A stretch of DNA of 64,000 nucleotides from Nonomuraea polychroma (GTDB taxonomy: Bacteria > Actinomycetota > Actinomycetes > Streptosporangiales > Streptosporangiaceae): contig NZ_SAUN01000001.1 of NCBI RefSeq assembly GCF_004011505.1, positions 2,666,001 to 2,730,000 on the forward strand. Direction: 5' to 3'. Positions 42,693-49,862 of the stretch are shown piece after piece. Each line of letters starts with the position of its first letter. The stretch's first letter is position 1. Both the position numbers and the translations under genes were made by a program. The notes under the pieces were generated by a model. It saw nothing but the letters and a program-made list of their open reading frames with translations, was not told the DNA's origin and ran no database searches.

Positions 42693-43900
42693 CACTCGAC
42701 GCCGAACGGCGGGCGACGCTCGCCCTCCATGGCGGCACTCCCGTACGCACCGCCCCCTGGCCGTCGTGGCCGCCACCGCTGGACGCGGCCCAGCGCGAGC
42801 TCGTCACCGCCGTGCTGGAGAGCGGCCGCTGGGGCGCCACCCAGGGCGGCTCGGCCTGCGCGGACCTGACCGCCGCGTTCGCGCGCCGCTCCGGCGTCGC
42901 GTACGGCGTCGCCGTCGGCAACGCCACGCTCGGCCTGTTCGCCGCGCTGCGCGGCCTGGGCGTCGGGGCCGGCGACGAGGTGATCGTCCCGGCGTACACG
43001 TTCGTCGCCAGCGCCACGGCCGTCCTGCTCGCCGGCGCCACACCGGTGATCGCCGACGTCGACCCGGTCGATCTGCACCTGTCCGCGTCTGCCGCGGAGG
43101 CGGCCGTCACGCCCCGCACGGCCGCGATCATGCCGGTGCACCTGGCCGGCAGCCCCGCGGACATGGACGCTCTGAACGCGGTCGCCGCACGGCACAGCCT
43201 GGCCGTGGTGGAGGACGCGGCCCAAGCACACGGCGCCACGTACCGAGGCCGCCCCATCGGCGGGCTCGGGGACGCCGGCGTCTACAGCTTCCAATCCAGC
43301 AAGGCCATGACGGCGGGCGAGGGCGGCCTGATCGTCTGCCGCGACGAGGCCGTCCACGCGGCCATCTGGTCGGTCTGCAACCTGGGCCGCACGCTGGACG
43401 GCGCCTGGTACGGCCATCCCAGCGTCGGCTGGAACCTGCGACTGACCGAGATCCAGGCCGCGCTCCTGCTGCCCTGGCTGGACCGGCTCGACGAGGAGAT
43501 CGACCGCAGGAACGCCTTCGCCGCGGCCGTCGAGCGCGAACTGGCGGCGATCCGCGTGCCCGCCGGTGACGACGGTGGGGACCCGCCGGTGACGGTGGTC
43601 CCACCGCCGCCGGGCGCCACGCGCGACTCGCGGCACCTGCTCATGCTGCGCCTCCACGTGCCGTTCGACCGGTCGTTCCTGCTGGAGGCCATGGAGGCGG
43701 AGGGCGTGCCGCTCGACGGCGGCTATCCGCCGCTCGGCACGATGCCGGCCCTGACCGAGGCAGGCGCCCGCGCGGAGCCCTGCCCGGCCGCCGAGGCCGC
43801 CTCCCGCGAGGTGCTCTGGGTCCGCCAGTCCATGCTCATGGACGACCCCTCCGGCGCCACCCACCTCGCCGAGGCCCTGGCGAAGGTCCTCGCCGCATGA
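42689..43900 (+). CDS. DegT/DnrJ/EryC1/StrS-family PLP aminotransferase 2
   Basis: A 403-residue PLP enzyme. The aldimine Lys is Lys205 (YSFQSSKAMTAGEGG), Asp176 (VVEDAAQAHG) pairs with the cofactor, and VGNATLGLFAALRGLGVG (from residue 76) binds phosphate. The motif set is more canonical than in aminotransferase 1, and the opening LALHGGTPVRT is typical of sugar aminotransferases such as those of 3-amino-5-hydroxybenzoate and scyllo-inosose pathways. It closes the four-gene module B unit with a 4-base overlap and is convergent with an FMN oxidase gene. Confidence 0.88.
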   Translation: MTLDAERRATLALHGGTPVRTAPWPSWPPPLDAAQRELVTAVLESGRWGATQGGSACADLTAAFARRSGVAYGVAVGNATLGLFAALRGLGVGAGDEVIVPAYTFVASATAVLLAGATPVIADVDPVDLHLSASAAEAAVTPRTAAIMPVHLAGSPADMDALNAVAARHSLAVVEDAAQAHGATYRGRPIGGLGDAGVYSFQSSKAMTAGEGGLIVCRDEAVHAAIWSVCNLGRTLDGAWYGHPSVGWNLRLTEIQAALLLPWLDRLDEEIDRRNAFAAAVERELAAIRVPAGDDGGDPPVTVVPPPPGATRDSRHLLMLRLHVPFDRSFLLEAMEAEGVPLDGGYPPLGTMPALTEAGARAEPCPAAEAASREVLWVRQSMLMDDPSGATHLAEALAKVLAA

Positions 43901-43943
43901 GGCTCGGCCCGTCTGCCGTGCCTCTCCCCAGCGTGGGAGGCGG

Positions 43944-45023
43944 TCAGTGGCGACGCAGAAAGCCCCGGTCAAGATCGTTGAGGCCGGCGCAGCCCAGCAG
44001 GGTCAGGATGTTCACCACTTCCTGCCGAAGAAGGTCGAGCACCCGTGCCACTCCTGCTTCGCCGCCGGCGATCAGACCGTAGACGGCCAGGCGGCCGAGC
44101 ACGACGACGTCCGCGCCGAGCGCGAGCGCCTTGACCACGTCGGAGCCGCGCCGGACCCCGCTGTCGAAGGCGATGTGGGCGCGGTCGCCCACCGCGCCGG
44201 CGATCTCGGGAAGCGCGTCCAGCGCTGCCGGGAGGCCGTCGAGCTGTCGGCCTCCATGGTTGGACACGCCGATCGCGCTCGCTCCGGCGGCGATGGCGGC
44301 CTCGGCATCGGGGACCGTGGTGATGCCCTTGGCCATCCAGGGCAGGCTCGTCCCGCTCATGAGCCGGCGCAGCTTCTCCCACGTCCAGGCGGGTCCGGAG
44401 CCGCCGAAGAGGTCGGCGAAGGCGTCACCCGTGCCTTCGTCGCCGGCGAAGTTGCCGCCGGTGACGGCGTGCGGAGGCGTGTACCCGTTGCGGCGATTGC
44501 GCTCCCGCCAGCCGGCCGTCGGGGTGTCGCACGTGACCACCAGCGCGCGGAAGCCGCAGCCCTCGAAGTGCTTCAGGCGGCGGGTGAAGGCGTCCTCGGG
44601 CCCGACGGGATGGAGTTGCCCGAAGGCCATCCCGCCGGGGGCCGCACGCCGTACCTCGGCGTAGGAGTATGAGCCCCCTTCAGGGGCCATCCCGGAGGTG
44701 CCGGAGCGGGCGGCGGCGCGGGCCACGGCCTTCTGGCCTTCCGGATGGAACAGGGTGTCGACGCCGAACGGCCCGGTCAGGATGGGTATGCCGAGCGGCA
44801 CGCCCATGAAGGTCGTCCGGAGGCCGGGGGCCTGCCGGCTGCTCATGAGCCGAGGAGCGAAGCCCCACTCGGCGAACGCCTCCCGGTTCCTGCGTAACGT
44901 CCACTCCTCGCCGGCGCCGCCCTCGAGATAGTCGTGCACGTCAAGCGGCAATGACTCCAGGGCCGCGGCTTCGATGTCGGCGAGGGTTTCGTAGTGCGTC
45001 GTCGCCGCCGAGGGATGGGTCAC
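43944..45023 (-). CDS. FMN-dependent alpha-hydroxy-acid oxidase (lactate 2-monooxygenase-like)
   Basis: A 359-residue flavoprotein of the glycolate/lactate oxidase family. The catalytic His and neighbouring Arg lie in VSNHGGRQLDGLPA near residue 245, and the FMN-binding strands are seen in AHIAFDSGVRRGSD and VVVLGRLAVYGL. The N-terminal part has the family segment YLEGGAGEEWTLRRN. The Lys of the flavin site is in PWMAKGIT. The GTG at 45023 is preceded by AAGGAG; the open frame runs further upstream without a better start. Such enzymes oxidise 2-hydroxy acids with oxygen. It is not preceded by the cluster operator, so a link to the sugar cluster is uncertain. Confidence 0.85.
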   Translation of the reverse strand: MTHPSAATTHYETLADIEAAALESLPLDVHDYLEGGAGEEWTLRRNREAFAEWGFAPRLMSSRQAPGLRTTFMGVPLGIPILTGPFGVDTLFHPEGQKAVARAAARSGTSGMAPEGGSYSYAEVRRAAPGGMAFGQLHPVGPEDAFTRRLKHFEGCGFRALVVTCDTPTAGWRERNRRNGYTPPHAVTGGNFAGDEGTGDAFADLFGGSGPAWTWEKLRRLMSGTSLPWMAKGITTVPDAEAAIAAGASAIGVSNHGGRQLDGLPAALDALPEIAGAVGDRAHIAFDSGVRRGSDVVKALALGADVVVLGRLAVYGLIAGGEAGVARVLDLLRQEVVNILTLLGCAGLNDLDRGFLRRH

Positions 45024-45124
45024 GACGTGTGCTCCTTCACGCATGAGGAAATATCTCACCGGCTGAGCGGCGTCCCCATGGTGCCCTGGAAGCTCGTTCT
45101 GTTCTGTGGAGAAATACGGGTAGC

Positions 45125-45592
45125 TCAGGGTTTGCCGGCGGCGTTCACGATGCGGGTGGTGGAGCGGCCCGGGATGGCGCTCATCTCCCAGCACTCGGCT
45201 CCCAGGATCGCCGCCGCGGCCGCGCGGGCGCCCGCGTGCGGGTCGCCCGCCGTGTGCGCCAGCGCGCCCGGGTGCATCGGGGCGAGCAGGTCGATGTAGT
45301 CCTCGGGGCCGTGGGCCTCGGGCGGGCCCGTCACGATGAAGACGCCGGTGACGAAGCGGAGCGCGGCCAGGACCTCGGCGCGCTCCGCCGAAGGGTTGAG
45401 CGGCCGGCTGGGCCCCTTCCAGGCGCGCACGCGCGGGTCGTCCTCGACGCCGACGACGAGCGGCAGGCCGCGGGCCGCCACCGCGCCGAGGTAACGCACG
45501 TGTCCCACGTGCAGGATGTCGAAGACCCCGGTGACGACCGCCGCCCCCGGCCTGTCGTACGGCTGCACCCAGACCGCCTCCAGGCTGCTCAC
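45125..45592 (-). CDS. cytidylyltransferase-like nucleotidyltransferase
   Basis: A 155-residue protein with the HxGH-type nucleotidyl-transfer motif GVFDILHVGHVRYLG (His28 and His31) and the late GRSTTRIV block (IPGRSTTRIV), which corresponds to the ISSTxI motif. This is the fold of RfaE/HldE C-terminal domains, glycerol-3-phosphate cytidylyltransferases and related enzymes. The acceptor is unknown. A strong AGGAGG lies 5 bases before the GTG start. It lies about 100 bases upstream of the FMN oxidase gene on the same strand. Confidence 0.8.
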   Translation of the reverse strand: MSSLEAVWVQPYDRPGAAVVTGVFDILHVGHVRYLGAVAARGLPLVVGVEDDPRVRAWKGPSRPLNPSAERAEVLAALRFVTGVFIVTGPPEAHGPEDYIDLLAPMHPGALAHTAGDPHAGARAAAAAILGAECWEMSAIPGRSTTRIVNAAGKP

Positions 45593-45786
45593 GCGACCTC
45601 CTCCGCTGCCCCACGGGCCTCGATGATCTCCCCCACGGGCCTAGACGACTCGTCGATCGCAGCGTACTCGGTCGCCGTCGGCGGTCGTGCAGGCGACCTT
45701 GGGAAAGGGCATTCCTACCTTTTCGCGATACCTTCCGGCAGCCACCGGCGCGTCCCATAACGCAGCCTGAGGTTAGGGGCCCGACT

Positions 45787-46248
45787 ATGGGGGAGGTCGC
45801 CGTGGCACTGGACTTTCACCGTGCCAACGGGGGTGATCCGCTCGGTTCGCGCGATCTCATGGTCCGGTTGCCGGGGATTCCGTCCCAGGTGTCCAGGGCC
45901 AGGGGGATCGTGACGGCCGCGCTCGGGCGCGATCATCCGCTCTATGACGACGTCGTGCTGCTCACCAGCGAGCTGGCCACGAACGCGATCCTGCACACCA
46001 GATCCGGCTCGGGCGGCTGGTTCACCGTGGCCGTGACCCACTCGGAGTCGGCGGTACGGGTGTGCGTGTCGGACGCGGGCTCCGACGGACCGCCGTGCGT
46101 ATGCCGTACCAGCACGCAGTCCACGAGCGGGCGCGGCCTGCCGCTGATCGAGGCGATCAGCCACCGCTGGGGATTCACGCGGGAGAGCGGCTCGACGACG
46201 GTGTGGTTCGAACTGCTGCGCGCCGACGTCCCGGCCGTGGCCGTCTAG
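45787..46248 (+). CDS. RsbW/anti-sigma-type ATP-binding protein
   Basis: A 153-residue single HATPase_c_2 domain. The N box is SELATNAILHTRSG, the G1 box VCVSDAGSDG and the G2 region GRGLPLIEAIS. This is the widespread actinomycete family of stand-alone anti-sigma-like kinases, often partnered with STAS anti-anti-sigma factors. No partner gene is adjacent. The protein is complete at the typical length of 130-160 residues and is probably cytoplasmic. Confidence 0.87.
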   Translation: MGEVAVALDFHRANGGDPLGSRDLMVRLPGIPSQVSRARGIVTAALGRDHPLYDDVVLLTSELATNAILHTRSGSGGWFTVAVTHSESAVRVCVSDAGSDGPPCVCRTSTQSTSGRGLPLIEAISHRWGFTRESGSTTVWFELLRADVPAVAV

Positions 46249-46291
46249 GCTGCCGTCCCTCCAGAGATCCGTTGACACCGTGCCGGTGGAT

Positions 46292-46918
46292 TCAAGGGCG
46301 GTGGTCGGACATCAGGAGGTGCCAACCGCGTTCGACTGACCGATGGCACTGGTCGGGGTTGTCGCCTGCGTTGATGAAGAGGGCGGTCAGCAATGGCACG
46401 CCATGGGCGAGCGCTTGACGGGGCAAGGGGCCGGTGGCGACCAGTGATGCCAGTCCATGGCCGATGGTCCAGCTCTGCGTGGCCAGCTCCAGCGGGTCGA
46501 CGTCGTCGCGAAAGCGGCCGGCTGCGGTGGCCCGTTCGATGGCCCGGACGAGATGGTGCAGTGTTTCATCCGCGGCAGCGGTGTCCTCGAGCTCGAAACC
46601 GGCGTCGAACATGACCCGGTAGAGATCGGGATCGGCCAGCGCGTTGGACAGGTAGGCGGCGCCGAGGGCGGCCAGATCCCGCACGGCATCCGGGGACGGT
46701 GACACCGCGTCGAGCTTGGCCGCCAGGCGGGTGAACCCTTCCTGACGCATCGCTTTCCACAGACCGTCCATGCCACCGAAGTAGGTGTAGACGGCCATCG
46801 TCGAGACGCCGGTTCCGGCGACCAGCGAGCGGAGCGTGACCGGCTGCCGGGCGCTGAGCATCTGTGCGGCCCGGTCGATCAGCAGGGAACGGACCGCCGG
46901 GTCTTTCGTTCTCGCCAT
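46292..46918 (-). CDS. TetR-family repressor
   Basis: A 208-residue regulator. The helix-turn-helix at about residues 27-50 is VTLRSLVAGTGVSTMAVYTY, and the C-terminal domain has the helices of the TetR_C group (AAYLSNALADPDLYRVMFD). The start lies close behind an AT-rich patch (TATGTAAT, about 10 bases away), so the message may be leaderless. It is divergent from a RidA-family gene 75 bases away and may control it. The ligand is unknown. Confidence 0.88.
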   Translation of the reverse strand: MARTKDPAVRSLLIDRAAQMLSARQPVTLRSLVAGTGVSTMAVYTYFGGMDGLWKAMRQEGFTRLAAKLDAVSPSPDAVRDLAALGAAYLSNALADPDLYRVMFDAGFELEDTAAADETLHHLVRAIERATAAGRFRDDVDPLELATQSWTIGHGLASLVATGPLPRQALAHGVPLLTALFINAGDNPDQCHRSVERGWHLLMSDHRP

Positions 46919-46993
46919 GGCGCCACATTACATAACATTGCTATGGTTTCGGTGATTGCCGTACTCGCCTGCGCTGATGCCAAAGGAGCGGAT

Positions 46994-47401
46994 ATGCCCG
47001 TGACGCTGGTCAACCCCGATGGGCTGCCGAAGCCCGATGTCTACCGCCAGATGTCGATCGCCACCGGGTCGAAGCTGGTGTTCCTGGCGGGCCAGGTGGC
47101 CCGCGATGCCGAGGGCGGACGAGTCGGGGAGGGGGATCTGGCTGCTCAGATCGAGCAGGCCTACCTCAATATCGGCACTGCCCTGGCCGAGGCCGGTGGG
47201 TCCTTCGATGACGTGGCGAAGCTGACCATTTACGTCGTCGACTGGACTCCCGACAAGATGCCGCTGCTGGGAGAGGGGGTCGCTCGGGCAGCCGCGAAAT
47301 TGGGGATCGACCCGGTCAAGCCGATCACGCTGCTGGGCGTCGCGGCACTGGGAGAACCCGATCTCCTGGTCGAGGTCGAAGCCACCGCGGTCATCGACTG
47401 A
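46994..47401 (+). CDS. RidA-family protein (imine/enamine deaminase-like)
   Basis: A 135-residue protein of the YjgF/YER057c/UK114 fold. Recognisable blocks are LVFLAGQVARDAEG, AAQIEQAYLNIGTALAEAGG and LTIYVVDWTPDKM. In the substrate pocket VEVEATAVID lacks the catalytic Arg seen in true RidA (IEIEAVA.R type), so hydrolysis of 2-aminoacrylate is not assured. The ATG at 46994 follows AAAGGAG, while an in-frame ATG at 46943 lacks such a site. It is divergent from the TetR gene, whose target it may be. Confidence 0.85.
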   Translation: MPVTLVNPDGLPKPDVYRQMSIATGSKLVFLAGQVARDAEGGRVGEGDLAAQIEQAYLNIGTALAEAGGSFDDVAKLTIYVVDWTPDKMPLLGEGVARAAAKLGIDPVKPITLLGVAALGEPDLLVEVEATAVID

Positions 47402-47424
47402 GTCGGGCGCCTCGGACACGCTCC

Positions 47425-48396
47425 CTACACGTCCAGGCGGCACAGGCCCTCGGCGAGGGCCTTGGTGGTGAGGCGGGTGCGGCTGTCGCAGCCGAGCTTG
47501 GCGAAGATGTGCTCCAGGTGCGTGGTGACCGTGCGGACGCTGAGCACGAGCGCGGCGGCGATCTGCGGGTTGGAGTCGCCTGCCGCGACCCGCGTGAGGA
47601 CGTCCACCTCCCTGCCGGTCAGCTCGTACGGCAGCGCGCACGGCCGCTCGGCGGCGACCACGCCCTGTAACGCCCCCTGGAACCCGACGCCCGCCCGGAG
47701 CAGCCGTAACTCGTGCCAGTGCCCGCCGTCGTCCAGCCAGAGGCCGTGCCTGGTGAGCTCACGCGAGTCGATGAACGCCCTGGCGTACGCGGCCATCGCC
47801 GGCTCGTCCCACAACGCGGCCGACGTCTCCCGCCCGGGCACCTCGCGGCGCGTTCCGAGCCGGTCGAAGGCGACCGCGCGGAAGTCGGGCGGCAGCCCCA
47901 CCGGGTCGATCACGCACCTCGTCAGGTCGGTCACGTGGGCCAGCATCGGGCTCACCGCCGCCACGAGGGCCCCGGTGAGGTGCGGGAACGCCTCCCTGGA
48001 CGCGAGGTGCAGCAGCCCCGTGTAGCGGCCCTCGCGCAGGAACAGCGGCGCGGTCAGGCCGGCCCGCCAGCCGTAGGGGGCCAGGTGACGCCGGAAATAG
48101 CGTTCGGTGTCCGGCTCGGGCATGCTCACGGGCGCGCGGGTCGCCATGGCTCTGCGGTACGCGTCCAGCCCGGCGTATTCCTCGGCGGCGTCCCGGTCGA
48201 TGCGCCGGTGGCCGTCGGAGACGACGCTGTGGTGCCGGCCCGTGGCGGGATCGAAGGCGACGAACTCATACGCGTCCAGCGGGATCACCCGGCGCAGCGC
48301 GGCCATCGCCCCGTGCGCGTCGCCGCCGCCCGCCACCTGATAGCCGACCTCGGCGAACGCCTGCAATTGGCAGACGTCCAGGGTGATCTCGGCCAC
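47425..48396 (-). CDS. LuxR-family regulator with GAF-like sensor domain
   Basis: A 323-residue protein. The N-terminal 240 residues form a GAF-type sensor (for example YEFVAFDPATGRHHSVVSDG and GLTAPLFLREGRYTGLLHLA). The C-terminal 65 residues are a LuxR/GerE helix-turn-helix (LTGREVDVLTRVAAGDSNPQ, then SVRTVTTHLEHIFAKL). The GTG at 48396 has AAAGGA four bases before it; a TTG 24 bases upstream is the alternative. It lies divergent from the threonyl-tRNA synthetase leader, separated by an AT-rich stretch. The effector is unknown. Confidence 0.83.
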   Translation of the reverse strand: MAEITLDVCQLQAFAEVGYQVAGGGDAHGAMAALRRVIPLDAYEFVAFDPATGRHHSVVSDGHRRIDRDAAEEYAGLDAYRRAMATRAPVSMPEPDTERYFRRHLAPYGWRAGLTAPLFLREGRYTGLLHLASREAFPHLTGALVAAVSPMLAHVTDLTRCVIDPVGLPPDFRAVAFDRLGTRREVPGRETSAALWDEPAMAAYARAFIDSRELTRHGLWLDDGGHWHELRLLRAGVGFQGALQGVVAAERPCALPYELTGREVDVLTRVAAGDSNPQIAAALVLSVRTVTTHLEHIFAKLGCDSRTRLTTKALAEGLCRLDV

Positions 48397-48465
48397 GGCG
48401 TCCTTTATATCATTTGCCAAACCTTGAGGTCTTCTTGAAACTTTTTTTCAGATGCTTCCGGATGT

Positions 48466-48471
48466 TAAGAT
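48466..48471 (+). promoter_or_regulatory. probable -10 element of the thrS leader
   Basis: TAAGAT ends 7 bases before the leader-peptide ATG at 48479, so transcription should begin at or next to the A of the start codon. That predicts a leaderless message. No clear -35 hexamer is seen 17 bp upstream, where a run of T lies. Confidence 0.45.
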
Positions 48472-48478
48472 GATCAGC

Positions 48479-48535
48479 ATGCAGCGCGCCTTTGTCTTCG
48501 CCACGACGACGCCGGACCTCGTCCCGGCGCGCTGA
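48479..48535 (+). CDS. threonine-rich attenuator leader peptide
   Basis: An 18-codon ORF encoding MQRAFVFATTTPDLVPAR. Codons 9-11 are three consecutive ACG (Thr) codons, and the next gene encodes a threonyl-tRNA synthetase. Ribosome stalling at these codons when charged tRNA-Thr is scarce would be the sensor of a classical attenuator. The ORF has no ribosome site and probably starts at the 5' end of the message. The same transcript region can form the alternative hairpins listed next. Leader peptides of this kind are known in actinobacteria for amino-acid genes. Confidence 0.7.
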   Translation: MQRAFVFATTTPDLVPAR

Positions 48536-48579
48536 CTCCATGCTTCCCGGGCGAACGCCCGGGAGCTGGTCGTTCGCCC
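48483..48579 (+). promoter_or_regulatory. transcription attenuator upstream of thrS-like gene
   Basis: Three pairings are visible. AGCGCGCC (48483-48490) pairs with GGCGCGCT (48526-48533) across the leader ORF. CCCGGGC (48546-48552) pairs with GCCCGGG (48557-48563) around GAAC. GGGCGAACG (48549-48557) pairs with CGTTCGCCC (48571-48579) and is followed by TTTCCC. The second and third share bases 48549-48557 and exclude each other, the signature of an antiterminator/terminator switch. Which one forms would depend on ribosome position on the Thr codons. Confidence 0.65.
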
Positions 48580-48599
48580 TTTCCCTGGAAAGGATCATC

Positions 48600-49775
48600 A
48601 TGAACGACCACCGCAGGCTCGGCCGCGAGCTCGGCATCTTCGACACCGATCCGATGATCGGCTCCGGCCTGCCCTACTGGCTGCCCGCCGGCGCGGCGAT
48701 GCGCAAGGCCATCGAGGACTACGTCCACGAGCTGGAGCGCCGCAACGGCTACCTGCACGTCAACTCGCCCGTGCTGGGCAAACGCGAGCTGTACGAACGC
48801 TCGGGTCATTGGGCGCACTACGCCGACGACATGTTCCCGCCCATGAACGTGGGCGGCGAGGAGTTCGTGCTGCGCCCCAGCCTGTGCCCGCACCACGCGC
48901 TCATCTACCGCTCGCGGCAGCGAAGTAAGCGCGAGCTGCCGCTGCGCCTGGCCGAGCTGGGCGGCCAGTACCGCTCCGAGTTGTCCGGCGTCCTCGGCGG
49001 GCTGACCAGGGTGCGGTCCATCCAGCTCAACGACGGCCACGTGTTCTGCCCGCCGGAGCAGGCCGCCGCCGAGGTGTCGGCCGCGCTCGACCTGATCGAG
49101 GCCGCGCACGCGCAACTCGGCATCCGGGCCGCGCGCTACAGGCTGTCGCTGCGCGGCGACGGCGACAAGTACGTCGACGACCCGGAGATGTGGGCGGCCT
49201 CCGAGGCCATCCTGCGCGAGGTGCTCAAGGAACGCGGCCAGGCCTACGACGAGGAGCGCGGCGAGAGCGCCTTCTACGGGCCGAAGATCGACATCCAGAT
49301 CGCCGACCCGGCCGGACGGGAGAACACCCTGTCGACCGTCCAGGTGGACCTGTACATGCCCGAGCGTTTCGACCTGCGCTACGTCGGCGGTCACCGTCCC
49401 GCCATGGTGCACCGCAGTGTCGTCGGCGGCCTGGAACGCCTGGTCGCGCACCTCATCGAGGTGCACGGCGGCGCGTTCCCCGCGTGGCTGGCGCCCGTGC
49501 AGGCGGTGGTGCTGCCGCTGTCCGACGCCGAGCTGCCGGCCGCCGAGGACCTGCTGCGCCGCTGCCTGGCCGCCGGGCTGCGCGCCGAGCTCGCGCCCGC
49601 CGACCGGGGCAGCCTCGGGGCCAGGATCAGGGCGCACCGGCTGGTGCCGTACCAGCTCGTGGTGGGGCCGCGCGAAGTGGCGAGCGGGCAGGCGGCGGTG
49701 CGGCTGCGCGACGGGAGCCAGGCGGGCGAGGTGCCCATCGAGCGTTTGGCCGCAGATTCGCGACCGTTCATCTGA
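48600..49775 (+). CDS. thrS: short threonyl-tRNA synthetase lacking TGS and editing domains
   Basis: A 391-residue class II synthetase. It contains the catalytic core, with zinc ligands by position Cys96 (RPSLCPHHAL), His147 (LNDGHVFC) and His271 (AMVHRSVVGG). Motif 2 is LGGQYRSELSGVLGGLTRVR and motif 3 VGGLERLVAHLIE with Arg280. An anticodon-binding domain spans about residues 290-391. Housekeeping ThrRS is about 640-690 residues with N-terminal TGS and editing domains, both absent here. It is probably a second, regulated ThrRS. The ATG at 48600 follows GGAAAGGA. Transcription is apparently controlled by the threonine attenuator just upstream. Confidence 0.85.
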   Translation: MNDHRRLGRELGIFDTDPMIGSGLPYWLPAGAAMRKAIEDYVHELERRNGYLHVNSPVLGKRELYERSGHWAHYADDMFPPMNVGGEEFVLRPSLCPHHALIYRSRQRSKRELPLRLAELGGQYRSELSGVLGGLTRVRSIQLNDGHVFCPPEQAAAEVSAALDLIEAAHAQLGIRAARYRLSLRGDGDKYVDDPEMWAASEAILREVLKERGQAYDEERGESAFYGPKIDIQIADPAGRENTLSTVQVDLYMPERFDLRYVGGHRPAMVHRSVVGGLERLVAHLIEVHGGAFPAWLAPVQAVVLPLSDAELPAAEDLLRRCLAAGLRAELAPADRGSLGARIRAHRLVPYQLVVGPREVASGQAAVRLRDGSQAGEVPIERLAADSRPFI

Positions 49776-49862
49776 CGGGCGGAAATCAAAAAGGTAACGA
49801 GGCCTTCCCTGATCACGTAAGGGGCTCGTAAAGTCCCTGCAACGCGTGTCGGGGAGGACGTC

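Noticed and set aside
48492-48599. N-terminal extension of the ThrRS from an upstream start
   Set aside because: It overlaps the leader peptide and attenuator hairpins, is Arg/Ser-rich with no TGS-like features, and the ATG at 48600 has its own ribosome site.
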